64,000 bases of DNA from Eutreptiella sp. 'Long Island Sound 2002' (Eukaryota > Euglenozoa > Euglenophyceae > Eutreptiales > Eutreptiaceae), in the NCBI GenBank assembly GCA_964036045.1, contig OZ038383.1:64547725-64611724 (forward strand). Reading direction: 5' to 3'. Position 1 is the first letter of the stretch. The number at the start of each line of letters is the position of its first letter. Shown piece after piece: positions 11,606 through 24,328 of the stretch. The notes beneath the pieces were generated by a model, which was not told where the DNA came from, searched no databases, and worked only from the letters and a program-made list of their open reading frames with translations. The translations under genes and the position numbers were made by a program.

Positions 11606-12768
11606 ATGAGCGATTTCGTTCGTGATTGGACCATTGTGCAGACAAATGACTGTGGATTGGCTTGCTATCCCGCCGCATTTTCATGTGAAAAGGCAAAATT
11701 ATTAATAAGGTGTGTTGTGACATTTATCTAGCATGATGCCTTATTGACCTTTCACACATGTATTGCAATTTATGCTTCTGCAGGGAGTTCGAGCAATACA
11801 CCAAGTCCGTTGGAGCCACTTGGAAACCAACTGGAAAACGAGATGTTTTGTTCCTCGGATGGAAGCCGGGGAAAGAACGAAAACACGGCCCATTCCAAGA
11901 AGCACCTCCTCTACCTTGGGATAATGAGGTATACCGTTGCATTCACAATATCCGCATATTAAATCTGCAACCCCTTACAACATATGCTTCATTTTGTAGG
12001 TATTGCGAGAACTTCTAAATTTTTTAAAGGCATACGCCAAATGTGCCTTAAAAGAATCACGCTGGCGACCCAATACAATTTTGGCAGTGCGTTATAACAA
12101 GGATGGACCGGGAAGACACATGAACGACTTCACGGTCCACCAAGATGACCTAAGGTGGCAATATATTGTTTTCGTGGTTTGCTTACAGGTATCTTGAGGT
12201 GCTTTGCCGTTGCTCCCATGTCATGATACCATCAACCGGTTTTCTTGTCGTTTCCTACAATGTCCACATTCCATGCCACTTTGCTACCGTTCTTTTTGTG
12301 ACTTTAGGGAAAGGCCCAATTTCAAGATTTGGGACAAAAGAGGCCATGAATTCACTCCGGTGATGCACATTGTTGTGCACGCCGGAGACATCTACGCGCT
12401 CCATGGTGTCGGATTACTCCATTACTTCCATGAAGTTGTGGGATTAGAAGGTGTTGTAGTAATCATTCGACAAGGAACGTGGACCGTAATCCAAACCCCC
12501 ATTGTTAATTTGTTCATTTCTAGGCGATACCGAAGAGCGAATTTGCTGGACAGTCAGAATGGCAGCTTTCAACGTTCCCAATGAATCCACAAAGATTCAA
12601 CACGATGTACCAAATGCTAGGGTATGTTTCCATAATAAGGTCCTTGCTCAATGGTCTTTCATATAATATTGCCGCACATTCAATTTCTGCAGAACTACCA
12701 GCAACTCACCAACGCCTGTATCGCCCAACCCCTTAAGAACAAGAAGAGAAAAACCGACCACCAAATGA
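11606..12768 (+). CDS. 2OG-Fe(II) oxygenase-like protein (AlkB-like), six exons
   Basis: Exons 11606-11709, 11784-11928, 12000-12154, 12308-12485, 12524-12621 and 12693-12768 join in frame across GT-AG introns of 38-153 bp to give 251 residues ending at TGA. The centre matches the AlkB-type double-stranded beta-helix: AVRYNKDG (~residue 115), then the metal motif H130-x-D132, a GDIYALHG turn at 161-168, the distal His176 in YFHEV and Arg189 as a possible 2-oxoglutarate ligand. Such enzymes use Fe(II) and 2-oxoglutarate to oxidise nucleic acids or proteins; the substrate here is unknown. The C-terminal ~35 residues are Pro/Thr/Arg-rich. The shortest intron (38 bp, 12486-12523) is the least certain join, and an upstream exon cannot be excluded. 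Unlike most genes in this window it has no visible lesion. Confidence 0.65.
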
Positions 12769-13602
12769 ATATGACAAGGTAGCATGAGGCCATTCGCATG
12801 GCAAAAGAGCTCAAGAAGGAGCATAATTAATTTTGCAATAGGTTGCTGCACATATTTACATTAGGGTGGCACTTTGCATGGCGATTTGCCAGTTTAAGGT
12901 GATCCCTAAATGATCCTGCCATTTGTACATTAGATTTTTCGTTTATTTGTATATTTTTCGAATCTGGACTCAATGAAAGAACCAAGTTGGTGTTGCATAC
13001 GTCCTTTTCAGCATTGAACCATGTGCCTCTTGTGTTTGCCGTTTGCAATTCCCTGTATGCCTATAGAAAATTGAAACATTGATTGCATTGACATGGGCTT
13101 TCCAATTTCGGAATGTTTTAAATTGCGTACCACCAAACAAGCATGTTTCTTCAACAAATGCTGACCATTATGGGGACCCAGGAAGGCAACGACTATGTAG
13201 CTTGTTTTACAATCATGGACACTCTACAAAAATGGCAGAAGGATGGTGAAAACTTGCAACCCAAAAGATTAGTGAGGTAACAAGGTGGATGAAGGCACCA
13301 TGCTTCTACAACACAATGTCACGCCGCTATATGCGTTGTTCCTTTCTAAATGATCTAGCATCTGCAAATGCCATGTACGCTTCCTCATGGCCCACCGCCA
13401 AATTACATGTATGAAACCCATTCACAATCCAATTGTGTGTTGTCATTAACGATTGTTTTTGGGATGCAACAATGTCACAAGTGTTTACCTGGTGCTTCCA
13501 TGCCATGTAGGCTTTCTCATGCAACACACAAATCTCATGCGATCAAACATTTTTTTCAAATTCTTTCTACCGTTCGTTTTAGTGTGATTGCAGAGCCGCA
13601 AC
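12769..13602. other. unassigned interval
   Basis: No convincing coding exon. Two hairpins of the GGCTTTC-loop family are present, near 13369-13392 (GCCATG/CATGGC with loop TACGCTTCCT) and at ~13500-13521. Otherwise it is AT-balanced intergenic sequence. Confidence 0.5.
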
Positions 13603-14301
13603 ATGAGTTCCATTCAACATTTGAATTTTGATGACTGGCAGCACATATGCCAATATTTACGCCCCGTGGAATCCATGGTTCTTGGTGAATGTCACCAGAT
13701 CTTCCTCCAAAACCGCTTCAAACATGATGTACTACTACAATTCCGTCGTGCACTTCGGCATTGCCTCTTGCCCCTAGTGCCATTTCCCATTCTTTTATTG
13801 GATGAAGTTGCCGACTTAAACAAGAGAATTGGCAAAGTAGTTGCTATTTTGTCTGGCTCTATTGTTTTGCAAGGTTTGCTACGAGAACCATTCAAAACCA
13901 CAGACTTGGATATTTCTTGCACTCGATGAGCATGTCCATTTCTACGAAAACACCTTTTGGCCATGCAATTGTTGAGACCGCGGAATTATCGTTCTCGAGC
14001 TCACATAGAGGAGTATAATGATGTTCATCATCTTCATTCTATTGAAGTTTTCCAATTGGTAGTCGAAGATTGCCGTCCCCTGATTATCCAGTTGATCACT
14101 GTGCGGAATAGACTACCCGATGTTCGCAACGTCATAAAACTTTTCGATTTTGACATCGTTCTAAATTACTATGATGGGGTGATGCCAAAAATCACTTCTT
14201 TGAAGGCAATCATGTTTAGAAAAGCACGTGTGGTCCCTGGTGTTGTTCCATTGAAGTCACGGGTGAAAAAATACAGGAAACGAGGGTTTGAATTTATCTA
14301 A
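13603..14301 (+). pseudogene. F-box plus nucleotidyltransferase-like protein, one in-frame stop
   Basis: The ATG at 13603 opens an F-box-like segment of about 35 residues (FDDWQHICQYLRPVESMVL), the domain that binds Skp1 in ubiquitin ligases. It is followed near codons 85-105 by GSIVLQGLL and TDLDIS, the GS...DxD pattern of nucleotidyltransferase-fold proteins. A TGA at 13927-13929 follows directly. The same frame then runs to TAA at 14301 and contains RPLIIQLITV and LFDFDIVLNYYDG, which look like the second half of the same fold. So either a nonsense mutation, a pair of compensating shifts near 13925-13985, or an unseen short intron breaks the gene. Partner and substrate are unknown. Confidence 0.5.
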
Positions 14302-15370
14302 TTGTCGTAATGGCACAATGCAGCTTGGCCACACATTCTCATGTACTCGTGGATGAAGTACCCGGTCAACAACTAACATGTGTGCCTTACAACGTTAGGA
14401 ATTTGATTGCCTGGTGTTTTCATTTGGCTCCTATATGAGACCTTGAATGATAGCTACATACCTAAAAGCTTGTTTTGGGCATCGGTCAGTTTTTCGGGGT
14501 GACATGGTTGCACAACCAATGTGCCAATTTTCATCACCTCTGTCTCTTACCATTCCTACATGTAGGCTTTCTCATGTGGGTATGGAAGGTTTTTCAAACA
14601 AATAGCATATGTGGTTTACCACGTTGCTCTTTGATTACTAATTTTACTTTGAAGAGCACGGCAATCCGTTTTCTTTTCGCAGGTTTTACTTCAATTTCAA
14701 CAGTCACATGTGTGCCTGGGCATGAACCCCAAATTGATATATGAGTGCCTCACAAAGACCACATGTAGGCTTTCTCTTGTGGATGTCAATGTCATTTCCT
14801 ATGACTTGAGGCTAACCTACGTGATATATCAATGGCTATTATTTGCATTATGTTGTGACACATATCAACGTGTGTGCCTTACCACGTTGGTAGGTGTACA
14901 AACATGTGACTTTTAAGGTACCATGCACATGGCCCTTTCTCTTGCCACATGGTTGTGGTGCATTCAATTTTCCTCATTAATGTTTCTCACGTTCTATTCG
15001 GGGCATGTGAACCGCAAAACCATGTTTTTTTTTGTGGCATGATCTATTTACAACGTTCCCATAAAAATTTCTGATTCCATTCGTTTCATTGCAACGTCAA
15101 AGCAATTGCAACCACATATATGTACCCTATGGCCAATCCGTCTCGCACCCCATGGTCTTCCCCCCATGGCTATTGTTGATGAAAACACAAAATGCCTTTC
15201 CAATGTCTGATTTGCCAATGCGCATTTGTGCATGCACACATAATAACAACATAGTCTCTTCCCATGGAATGTGGGCTTTCCCATGCTATTTCCGGTGAAG
15301 AATACTAACTTTTGAACCAATTCACAACGTTATTCCAACCGTCACCAATCAAAATCATTTCTAGTTACCA
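14302..15370. other. unassigned interval with dispersed hairpins
   Basis: No coding region is convincing. GGCTTTC-loop hairpins with different arms occur at ~14567-14586 (ACATG/CATGT), ~14761-14784 (CCACA/TGTGG) and ~15268-15287. Motifs such as TGTGTGCCTTACNACGTT recur nearby, as in the repeat at the left window edge, so the interval probably derives from the same repeat family. Confidence 0.45.
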
Positions 15371-15935
15371 ATGAAAATATTTTTTCCCTTGCTGCTGAAC
15401 AAAACATTGAGGTGGGGTCAACAAGCATGGATACAGTCTTTTGAAAAATGGCAAGTGGGCTTTCCCTTGCTGCTTAACAAAGCATTAGGTGAAGTCAACA
15501 ACCATGGATTGAACGTTTGTACAGCGTGGATTTTGTGGGGGAATGTTCGGATAGGCAAGTGGGCTTTCCCTTGCGACTGAACATAATGTGCAATTTCACC
15601 AACTCTCAAGTGGGGACAAGAGGTTTGGAAGTGTTCTTATCCATGTTGTATGTGGTTTGGCGCAACCATCATACATCATGGAGCACATTTAGGAAGAACC
15701 TCTACCATGAAAAATGTGTATGTCTCAAGATATCTAGGTTTACCAAGTCTTGTGGTTGTGTGCCAACGGCGGAGGCTAGGAGGCAATGGGTGCTATGCTG
15801 TTGGCCGATGGGAAGCGCCCCCTCCGGTATACAAGCAACCCATCGGAGCAGCGTAGCACCTAAGACCGGGGGATTTCCTCTAGTCGGGGGGGTAGAGTTA
15901 GGTCATCGTGACCTTATGGGCTGTATCCCGACATT
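15371..15935 (+). repeat. second copy: short 110-bp array plus structured repeat
   Basis: Three diverged units of the 8.4-9.9 kb array (15371-15585) are followed by a second copy of the 9930-10265 repeat (15595-15935). In this copy CCGATGGG pairs perfectly with CCCATCGG, and GGTCA-TCG-TGACC replaces GGTCAT-ATGACC, so the arms remain complementary. The shared array-plus-tail order suggests a single mobile unit. Confidence 0.75.
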
Positions 15936-16199
15936 GTACTAATTTTCCAATTGTCCGTGTACAATTGTGTGCCCGACCATGTTATACCCCAATGACAAGA
16001 TTGCCACAAAACGTGGCACACAAAGCATGGCAAGCATTCTCGTGCCATGTGATTGGGGAGTCAATGTATATGATGTCTTTTCAAATGCCTTGACATGTTA
16101 CAAATTTGATTACCAATTTTCAACTAGGGACTCACAACCACAATCCATTACATACAATCGCTGCGTATGCGTTGTGCAAGACTAGGAGCCAGCTCGGTC

Positions 16200-18395
16200 G
16201 TAGTTCGAGTCTTGATTTAGCAGCAGCCAGCAGCAGCAAGCAGCAAGCAGGCGCATAAAAAGTCCTTGAGACCACACCGCATCTCAAAACCGTCATGCAA
16301 GTAGCTCAAAACGACCGGGGAGCCAAGGCGCATCACCACAAAAAAGGTTTCGTTGCATTTCAAGCCGTCTAGCCCGTTCTACGGCCTATTTAGCGTCCAA
16401 AAATGGCCGTTTTTAGGCTGTTTTCGGCTGTTTTCAGGACGATCGTCCTGAAAGTTCACGACGATCGCCGCTACGCCAAGCAGGTGTTTCCGATGAGGGC
16501 CGTTGTTCTTACATGGCGATTGGGCTATCAAAAGATGGCAAGTGGGTGTTCAATAAGGCGTGTACCACGCCGTGGTGCCACGCGGTGGTCCATGTTGAGG
16601 TGAACACAAGCCGTTTTCTAGCCGTGTTTCAGGACGATCGTCCCGACCGTGGAGGCACATCTCTAAAGCAAGCAGTCTTTCCTCAACGGTGATCTCCAAT
16701 GTGTTACGCAAGAGACCACACCGCGGCTCAAAACCGGCGTGGAAGTAGCTCAAAACGACCAGGAGCCAAGGCGCATCACCGCAAACAAATTTCGTTGCAT
16801 TTCGAGCCGTCTAGCCCGTTCTACGGCAGATTTAGTGTCCAAAAACGGCCGTTTTTAGGCTGTTTTCGGCTGTTTTCAGGACGATCGTCCTGACAGTTCA
16901 GGACGATCGCCGCTACGCCAAGCACGTGTTTCTGATGAGGGCGGTTGTTGCTTCATGGCAATTGGGCTATCAAAGGATGGCAAATGGGTGTTCAATAAGG
17001 CGTGTACCACGCCGTGGTGCCACGCGGTGGTCCATTTTGAGGTGAAAACAAGCCGTTTTCTAGCCGTGTTTCAGGGAGATCGTCCCGACCGTGGAGGCAC
17101 ATCTCTAAAGCAAGCAGTCTTTCCTCAACGGTGATCTCCAATGCGTTACGCAAGACTAGGACCCAGCTCGGTCCTAGTTCGAGTCTTCATTACCGAGCTG
17201 GGTTTACCCTGTCAAGGTTTTACACCACCTTTGTGGGGCCAAGGGTGAGCAACACGTTTTATCAGAGGCAAGGAGCAGCAAGCAGCAGCAAGCAGCAGGC
17301 GCTTAAAAAGTCCTTGAGACCACACCGCGGCTCAAAACCGGCATGCAAGTAGCTCAAAACGACCGGGGAGCCAAGGCGCATCACCGCAAACAAGTTTCGT
17401 TGCATTTCGAGCCGTCTAGCCCGTTCTACGGCCGATTTAGCGTCCAAAAAATGGCCGTTTTTAGGCTTTTTTCGGCTGTTTTCGGGACGATGGTGCTGAA
17501 AGTTCAGGACGATCGCCGCTACGCCAAGCACGTGTTTGCGATGAGGGCCGTTGTTCTTTCATGGCGATTGGGCTATCAAAGGATGGCAAATGGGTGTTCA
17601 ACAAGGCGTGTACCACGCCGTGGTGCCACGCGGTGGTCCATTTTGAGGTGCAAACAAGCCGTTTTCTAGCCGTGTTTCAGGACGATCGTCCCGACCGTGG
17701 AGGCACATCTCTAAAGCAAGCAGTCTTTCCTCAACGGTGATCTCCAATGCGTTACGCAAGAGACCACACCGTGGGTCAAAACCGGCATCCAAGTAGCTCA
17801 AAACGACCGGGGAGCAAAGGCGCATAACCACAGTCAAGTTTCGTTGCATTTCGAGCCATCTAGCCCGTTCTACGGCAGATTTAGTGTCCAAAAATGGGCG
17901 TTTTTAGGCTGTTTTCGGCTGTTTTCAGGACGATCGTCCTGAAAGTTCAGGACGATCGCCGCTACGCCAAGCAGGTGTTTCCGATGAGGGCCGTTGTTCT
18001 TACATGGCGATTGGGCTATCAAAGGATGGCAAATGGGTGTTCAATAAGGCGTGTACCACACCGTGGTGCCACGCGGTGGTCCATTTTGAGGTAAAAATGA
18101 GCCGCTATTGAGCCGTGTTTCAGGACATTCGTCGTAACCATGGAGGCACATCTCTAAAGCAAGCGGTCTTTCTTCAACGGTGATTTCCAATGCGTTACGC
18201 AAGACGCAAAACCCAGCTCGGTCCTAGTTCGAGTCTTGATTACCGAGCTGGGTTTACCGTGTCGAGGTTTGAAACCCCCCTTTTGGGTCCAAGGATGAGC
18301 AACACATTTTTACCGAGCTGGTTTGCCCTGTCGAGGTTTTACACCCCCTTTTAAGGGCCAAGGGTGAGCAACACGTTTTGGCAAGCAGCAGCAGC

Positions 18396-18432
<37 letters not shown>

Positions 18433-21400
18433 CGAGTAAAAAGTCCTTGCGACGACACCGTGGGTCAAAACCGGCATCCAAGTAGCTCAAAACGACCGGG
18501 GAGCCAAGGCGCATCACCACAAACAACTTTCGTTGCGTTTTGAGCCGTCTAGCCCGTTCTACAGCCGATTTAGTGTCCAAAAATGGCCGTTTTGGGGCTG
18601 TTTTCGGCTGTTTTCAGGACGATCGTCCTGAAAGTTCACGACGATCGCCGCTACGCCAAGCAGGTGTTTGCGATGAGGGCCGTTGTTCTTTCATGGTGGT
18701 TGGGCTATCAAAGGATGGCAAATGGGTGTTCAATAAGGCGTGTACCACACCGTGGTGCCACGCGGTGGTCCATTTTGAGGTGAAAATGAGCCGTTTCTGA
18801 GCCGTGTTTCAGGACAATCGCCGTAAGCCGGAGGCACATGTCTAAAGCAAGCGGTCTTTCTTCAACGGTGATCTCCAATCCGTTACGCAACACTAGGACC
18901 CACCTCGGTCCTAGTTCGAGTGTTGATTAACAAGCTGGGTTTACCTTGTCGAGGTTTTACACCAACTTTTAGGGGCCAAAGCTGAGCAACACGTTTTAGC
19001 AAGCAGCAACAGCAAGCAGCAGCAAGCAGCTGGCGAGTAAAAAGTCCTTGCGACGACACCGCGGCTCAAAACCGGCATCCAAGTAGCTCAAAACGACCGG
19101 GGAGCCAAGGCACATCACCACAAACAGGTTTCGTTGCGTTTTGAGCCGTCTAGCCTGTTCTACAGCCGATTTAGTGTCCAAAAAGGGCTGTGTTTGGGCT
19201 CTTATCGGCTGTTTTCAGGATGATCGTCTTGAGAGTTCACGACGATCGCCGCTACGGCAAGCAAGTGTTTCCGATGAGGGCCTTTGCTCTTTCATGGCGA
19301 TTGGGCTATCAAAGGATGGCAAATGGGTCTTCAATAAGGCGTGTACCACGCTGTGGTGCCACACGGTGCTCCATTTTGAGGTGAAAATGAGCCGTTTTTG
19401 AGCCATGTTTCAGGACGATCGTCGTAACCATGGAGGCACATCTCTAAAGCAAGCGGTCTTTCTTCAACGGTGATTTCCAATGCGTTACGCAAGACTAGGA
19501 CCCAGCTCGGTCCTAGTTCGAGTCTTGATAGCAGCAGCAGTAAGCAGCAAGCAGCAGCAACAAGAAGCAACAGGCGAGTAAAAAGTCCTTACGACGGCAC
19601 CGTGGGTCAAAACCGGCATCCAAGTAGCTCAAAACGACCGGGGAGCAAAGGCGCATCACCACAAACGAGTTCCGTGCCGTTTCGAGCCGTCGAGCCCGTT
19701 CTATGGCAAATTTAGTGTCCAAAAATGGCTGTTTTGGGGCTGTTTTGGGCTCTTTTCAGGACGATCGTCCGGAAAGTTGAGGACGATCGCCGCTACGCCA
19801 AGCACGTGTTTCCAATGAGGGCCGTTGTTCTTTCATGGCCATTGGGCATCAAAGGGTGGCAAATGGGTGTTCAATAAGGCGTGTACCTCGACGTGGTGCC
19901 ACGCGGTGGTCCATTTTGAGGTGAAAAGGAGCCGTTTTTGAGCCTTGTTTCAGGACAGTATCGTAACCGTGGCGGCACATCTCTAAAGCAAGCGGTCATT
20001 CTTCAACGGTGATTTCCCATGCGTTACTCAAGACTAGCACCCAGCTTGGTCCTAGTTCGAGTGTTGATTACCGAGCTGGGTTTACCCTATCGAGGTTTTA
20101 CACCACCTTTTAGGGTCCAAGCCTGAGCAACACGTTTCAGCAAGCAGCACCAAGAAGCAGCAGCAGTAAGCAGCAGCAGCAGCAGCAACAGGCGAGTAAA
20201 AAGTCCTTGCGACCACACCGTGGGTCAAAACCGCCATCCAAGTAGCTCAAAACGACCGGGGAGCAAAGGCGCATCACCACAAACAAGTTTCGTGCCGGTT
20301 CGAGCCGTCTAGCCCGTTCTATGGCTGATTTAGTGTCCCAAAATGGCCGTTTTTAGGGTGTTTTCGGTTGTTTTCAGGACGATCGTCTGGAAAGTTCAGG
20401 ACGATCGCCGCTACGCCAAGCACGTGTTTCCAATGAGGGCCGTTGTTCTTTCATGGCGATTGGGCTATCAAAGGATGGCAAATGGGTGTGCAATAAGGCG
20501 TGTACCACGTCGTGGTGCCACGCAATGGTCCATTTTGAGTTGAAAATGAGCCGTTTTCCAGCCGTGTTTTAGGACAATCGCCGTAACCATGGAGGCACAT
20601 CTCTAAAGCAAGCGGTCTTTCTTCAACGGTGATTTCACATGCGTTACGCAAGACTAGGACCCAGCTTGGTCCTAGTTTGAGTCTTGATTACCAAGCTGGG
20701 TTTGTGCTGTCGAAGTTTTTACACCACCTTTTAGGGGCCAAGGCTGAGCAACACGTTTTAGCAGCAGCAGCAAGCAGCAAGCAAGCAGCAAGCAGGCGAG
20801 TAAAAAGTACTTGCCACGATACTGTGGCTCAAAACCGGCATCCAAGTAGCTCAAAACGACCGAGAAGCAAAGGCGCATCATGGCAAATAGGTTTCGTGCC
20901 ATTTTGAGCCGTCTAGCCTGTTCTATGGCCAATTTAGTGTCCAAAAAAGGCCGTTTTTGGGCTGTTTTCAGGACGATCGTCCGGAAAGTTGAGGACGATC
21001 GCCATTGTGTCAAGTGGGCGTTTGCAATGAGGGCCGTTGTTTTTCCATGGTGATTGGGCTATCAAAGGATGGCAAATGGGTGTTCAATGCGGCATGTAAC
21101 ATGCCGTGGTGCCACGCGGTGGTCCATTTTGAGGTGAAAATGAGCCGTTTTTGAGCTGTGTTTAAGAACAATTGTCCTGACCGTGGAGGCACATCGCTAA
21201 AGCAAGCAGTCTTTGTTCAACGGTGATCTCCCATGTGTTACGCAAGACTAGGACCCGGCTCGGTCCTAGTTCGAGTGTTGATTACCGAGCTGGGTTTACC
21301 CTGTTGAGGATGTACACCACCTTTTAGGGTCCAAGCCTGAGCAACACGTTTTAGCAAGCAGCAGCAAGCAGCAGCAGCAGCAGCAGCAGCAACAGCAACA

Positions 21401-22560
21401 GGGGAGTAAAAAGTCCTTGCGACCAAACCGTGGGTCCAAACCGGCATCCAAGTAGCTCAAAACGACCGGGGAGCAAAGGCGCATCACCACAAACAAGTTT
21501 CGTGCCGGTCCAAGCCGTCTAGCCCGTTCCACGGCCGATTTAGTGTCCAAAAATGGCCGCTTTTAGGGTGTTTTCGGCTGTTTTGAGGACGATCGTCCGG
21601 AAAGTTCAGGACGATCCCCGCTACGCCAAGCACGTGTTTCCAATGAGGGCCGTTGTTCTTTCATGGCGATTGGGCTATCAAAGGATGGCAAATGGGTGTT
21701 CAATAAGGCGTGTACCACGCCGTGGTGCCACGCGGTGGTCCATTTTGAGGTGAAAATGAGCCGTTTTCCAGCCGTGTTTCAGGACAGTATCGTAACCATG
21801 GAGGCACATCTCTAAAGCAAGCGGTCTTTCTTCAACGGTGATTTCACATGCGTTATGCAAGACTAGGACCCAGCTTGGTCCTAGTTTGAGTCTTGATCAC
21901 CGAGCTGGGTTTACCCTGTCGAGGTTTTACACCACCTTTTAGGGGCCAAGGCTGAGCAACACGTTTTAGCAACAGCAGCAAGCAGCAACCAAGCGGCAAG
22001 CAGGGGAGTAAAAAGTCCTTGCCACGATACCGTGGCTCGAAACCGGCATCCAAGTAGCTCAAAACGACCGAGAAGCAAAGGCGCATCACCGCAAATAGGT
22101 TTCGTGCCATTTTGAGCCGTCTAGCCTGTTCTATGGCCAATTTAGTGCCCAAAAAAGGCCGTTTTTGGGCTGTTTTCAGGACGATCGTCCTGAAAATTGA
22201 GGACGATCGCCATTGTGTCAAGTGGGCGTTTGCAATGAGGGCCGTTGTTCTTCCATGGTGATTGGGCTATCAAAGGATGGCAAATGGGTGTTCAATGCGG
22301 CATGTAACATGCCGTGGTGCCACGCGGTGGTCCATTTTGAGGTGAAAATGAGCCGTTTTTGAGCTGTGTTTAAGAACAATTGTCCTGACCGTGGAGGCAC
22401 ATCGCTAAAGCAAGCAGTCTTTGTTCAACGGTGATCTCCCATGCGGTACGCAAGACTAGGACCCAGCTCGGTCCTAGTTCGAGTCTTGATTACCGAGCTG
22501 GGTTTACCCTGTTGAGGTTTTACACCACCTTTTAGGGGCCAAGGGTGAGCAACACGTTTT

Positions 22561-22597
<37 letters not shown>

Positions 22598-24310
22598 GGC
22601 GAGTAAAAAGTCCTTGCGACGACAATGTGGGTCAAAACCAGATCCAAGTAGCTCAAAACGACCGGGGGGCAAAGGCGCATCACCAAAAACAAGTTTCGTT
22701 GCATTTCGAGCCGTCCAGCCCGTTCTATGCCCGATTTAGTGTCCAAAAATGGCCGTTTTTAGGCTGTTTTCGGCTGTTTTCAGGACGATCGTCCTGAAAG
22801 TTGAGGACGATCGCCGCTGCGCCAAGTAGGTGTTTCCGATGAGGGCCGTTGTTGTTTCATGGCGATTGCGCCATCAAAGGATGGCAAATGGGTGTTCGAG
22901 AAGACATGTACCATGCGGTGGTGCCACGCCGTGGTCCATTTTGAGGTAAAATGAGCCGCTATTGAGGTGTGTTTCAGCACAATCGTTGTAACCATGGAGG
23001 CACATCTTTAAAACAAGCGGTCTTTCTTCAACGGTGATTTCCAATGCGTGACGCAAGACTAGGACCCAGCTCGGTCCTAGTTTGAGTCTTGATTACCGAG
23101 CTGGGTTTACCCTGTCGAGGTTTTACACCACGTTTTACGGCCAAGGATGAGCTACACGTTTTAGCAAGCAACAGCAAGCAGCAGCAGCAAGCAGCAAGCA
23201 AGCAGAAGGTTCAAAAGTCCTTGCGACCACACCGCGGCTCAAAACCAGCATCCAAGTAGCTGAAAACAATCGGCAAGCAAAGGCGCATCACCACAAACGG
23301 GTTTTGTTGCATTTTGAGCCGTCTAGCCCGTTCCACGGCCGATTTAGTGTCCAAAAATGGCCGTTTTTGGGCTGTTTTCGGCTGTTTTCAGGACGATCGT
23401 CCTGAAAGTTCAGGACGATCGCCGCTACGCCAAGCAGGTGTTTCCCATGAGGGCCGTTGTTCTTTCATGGCGATTGGGCTATCAAAGGATCGCAAATGGG
23501 TGTTCAATAAGGCGTGTACCACGCCGTGGTGCCACGCGGTGGTCCATTTTGAGGTGAAAATGAGCCGTTTCTGAGCCGTGTTTCAGCACAATCGTCCTGA
23601 CCGTGGAGGTACATCTGCAAAGCAAGCGGTCTTTCTTCAACGGTGATTTCCAATGCATTACGCAACACTAGGACCCAGCTCGGTCCTAGTTCGAGTCTTG
23701 ATTACCGAGCGGGGTTTACCCTACCGAGGTTTTACGCCACCTTTTAGGGTCCAAGGGTGAGCAACACGTTTTAGCAGCAGCAGCAAGCAGCAGCAGCAAC
23801 AGCAAGCAGCAGCAGGCGCTTAAAAAGTCCTTGCGACCAGACCGCGGCTCAAAACCGGCATCCAAGTAGCTCAAAACGACCGGGGAGCCAAGGCGCATCA
23901 CCACAAACAAGTTTCGTTGCATTTTGAGCCGTCTAGCCCGTTCTATGCCCGATTTAGTGTCCGAAAATGGCCGTTTCTAGGCTGTTTTCGGCGCTTTTCA
24001 GGACGATCGTCTTGAAAGTTTAGCACGATCGCCGCTACGCCAAGCAGGTGTTTCCGATGAGGGCGTTGCTCTTTCATGGCGATTGGGCTATCAAAGGATG
24101 GCAAATGGGTGTTCAATAAGGCGTGTACCACGCCGTGGTGCCACGCGGTGGTCCATTTTGAGGTGAAAACAAGCCGTTTTCTAGCGGTGTTTCACGACGA
24201 TCGTCGTAACCATGGAGGCACATCTCTAAAGCAAGCAGTCTTTCCTCAACGGTGATCTCCAATGCGTTACGCAAGACTAGGACCCAGCTTGGTCCTAGTT
24301 CGAGTCTTGA
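16200..24310. repeat. ~600-bp tandem repeat, about 14 units
   Basis: A core centred on AGGACGATCGTCCT recurs near 16440, 16880, 17490, 17930, 18625, 19225, 19770, 20385, 20975, 21590, 22185, 22795, 23400 and 24000. Most intervals are ~600 bp, with two short ones (~440). Each unit contains an AGC/CAG-type tract of variable length, the 14-bp palindrome followed by GTTCAGGACGATCG, a second inverted motif (CCACGCCGTGG), and CTAGGACCCAGCTCGGTCCTAG. Short open frames in all directions repeat with the unit and are not genes. Confidence 0.93.
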
Positions 24311-24328
24311 TAATAGCAACAACACAGT

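Noticed and set aside
16196-24310. Pol III B-box look-alike (GTTCGAGTC) recurring in the 600-bp units, suggesting a tRNA-derived SINE
   Set aside because: No A box at suitable spacing, no tRNA fold and no poly-A or T terminator; the motif is part of an imperfect palindrome.
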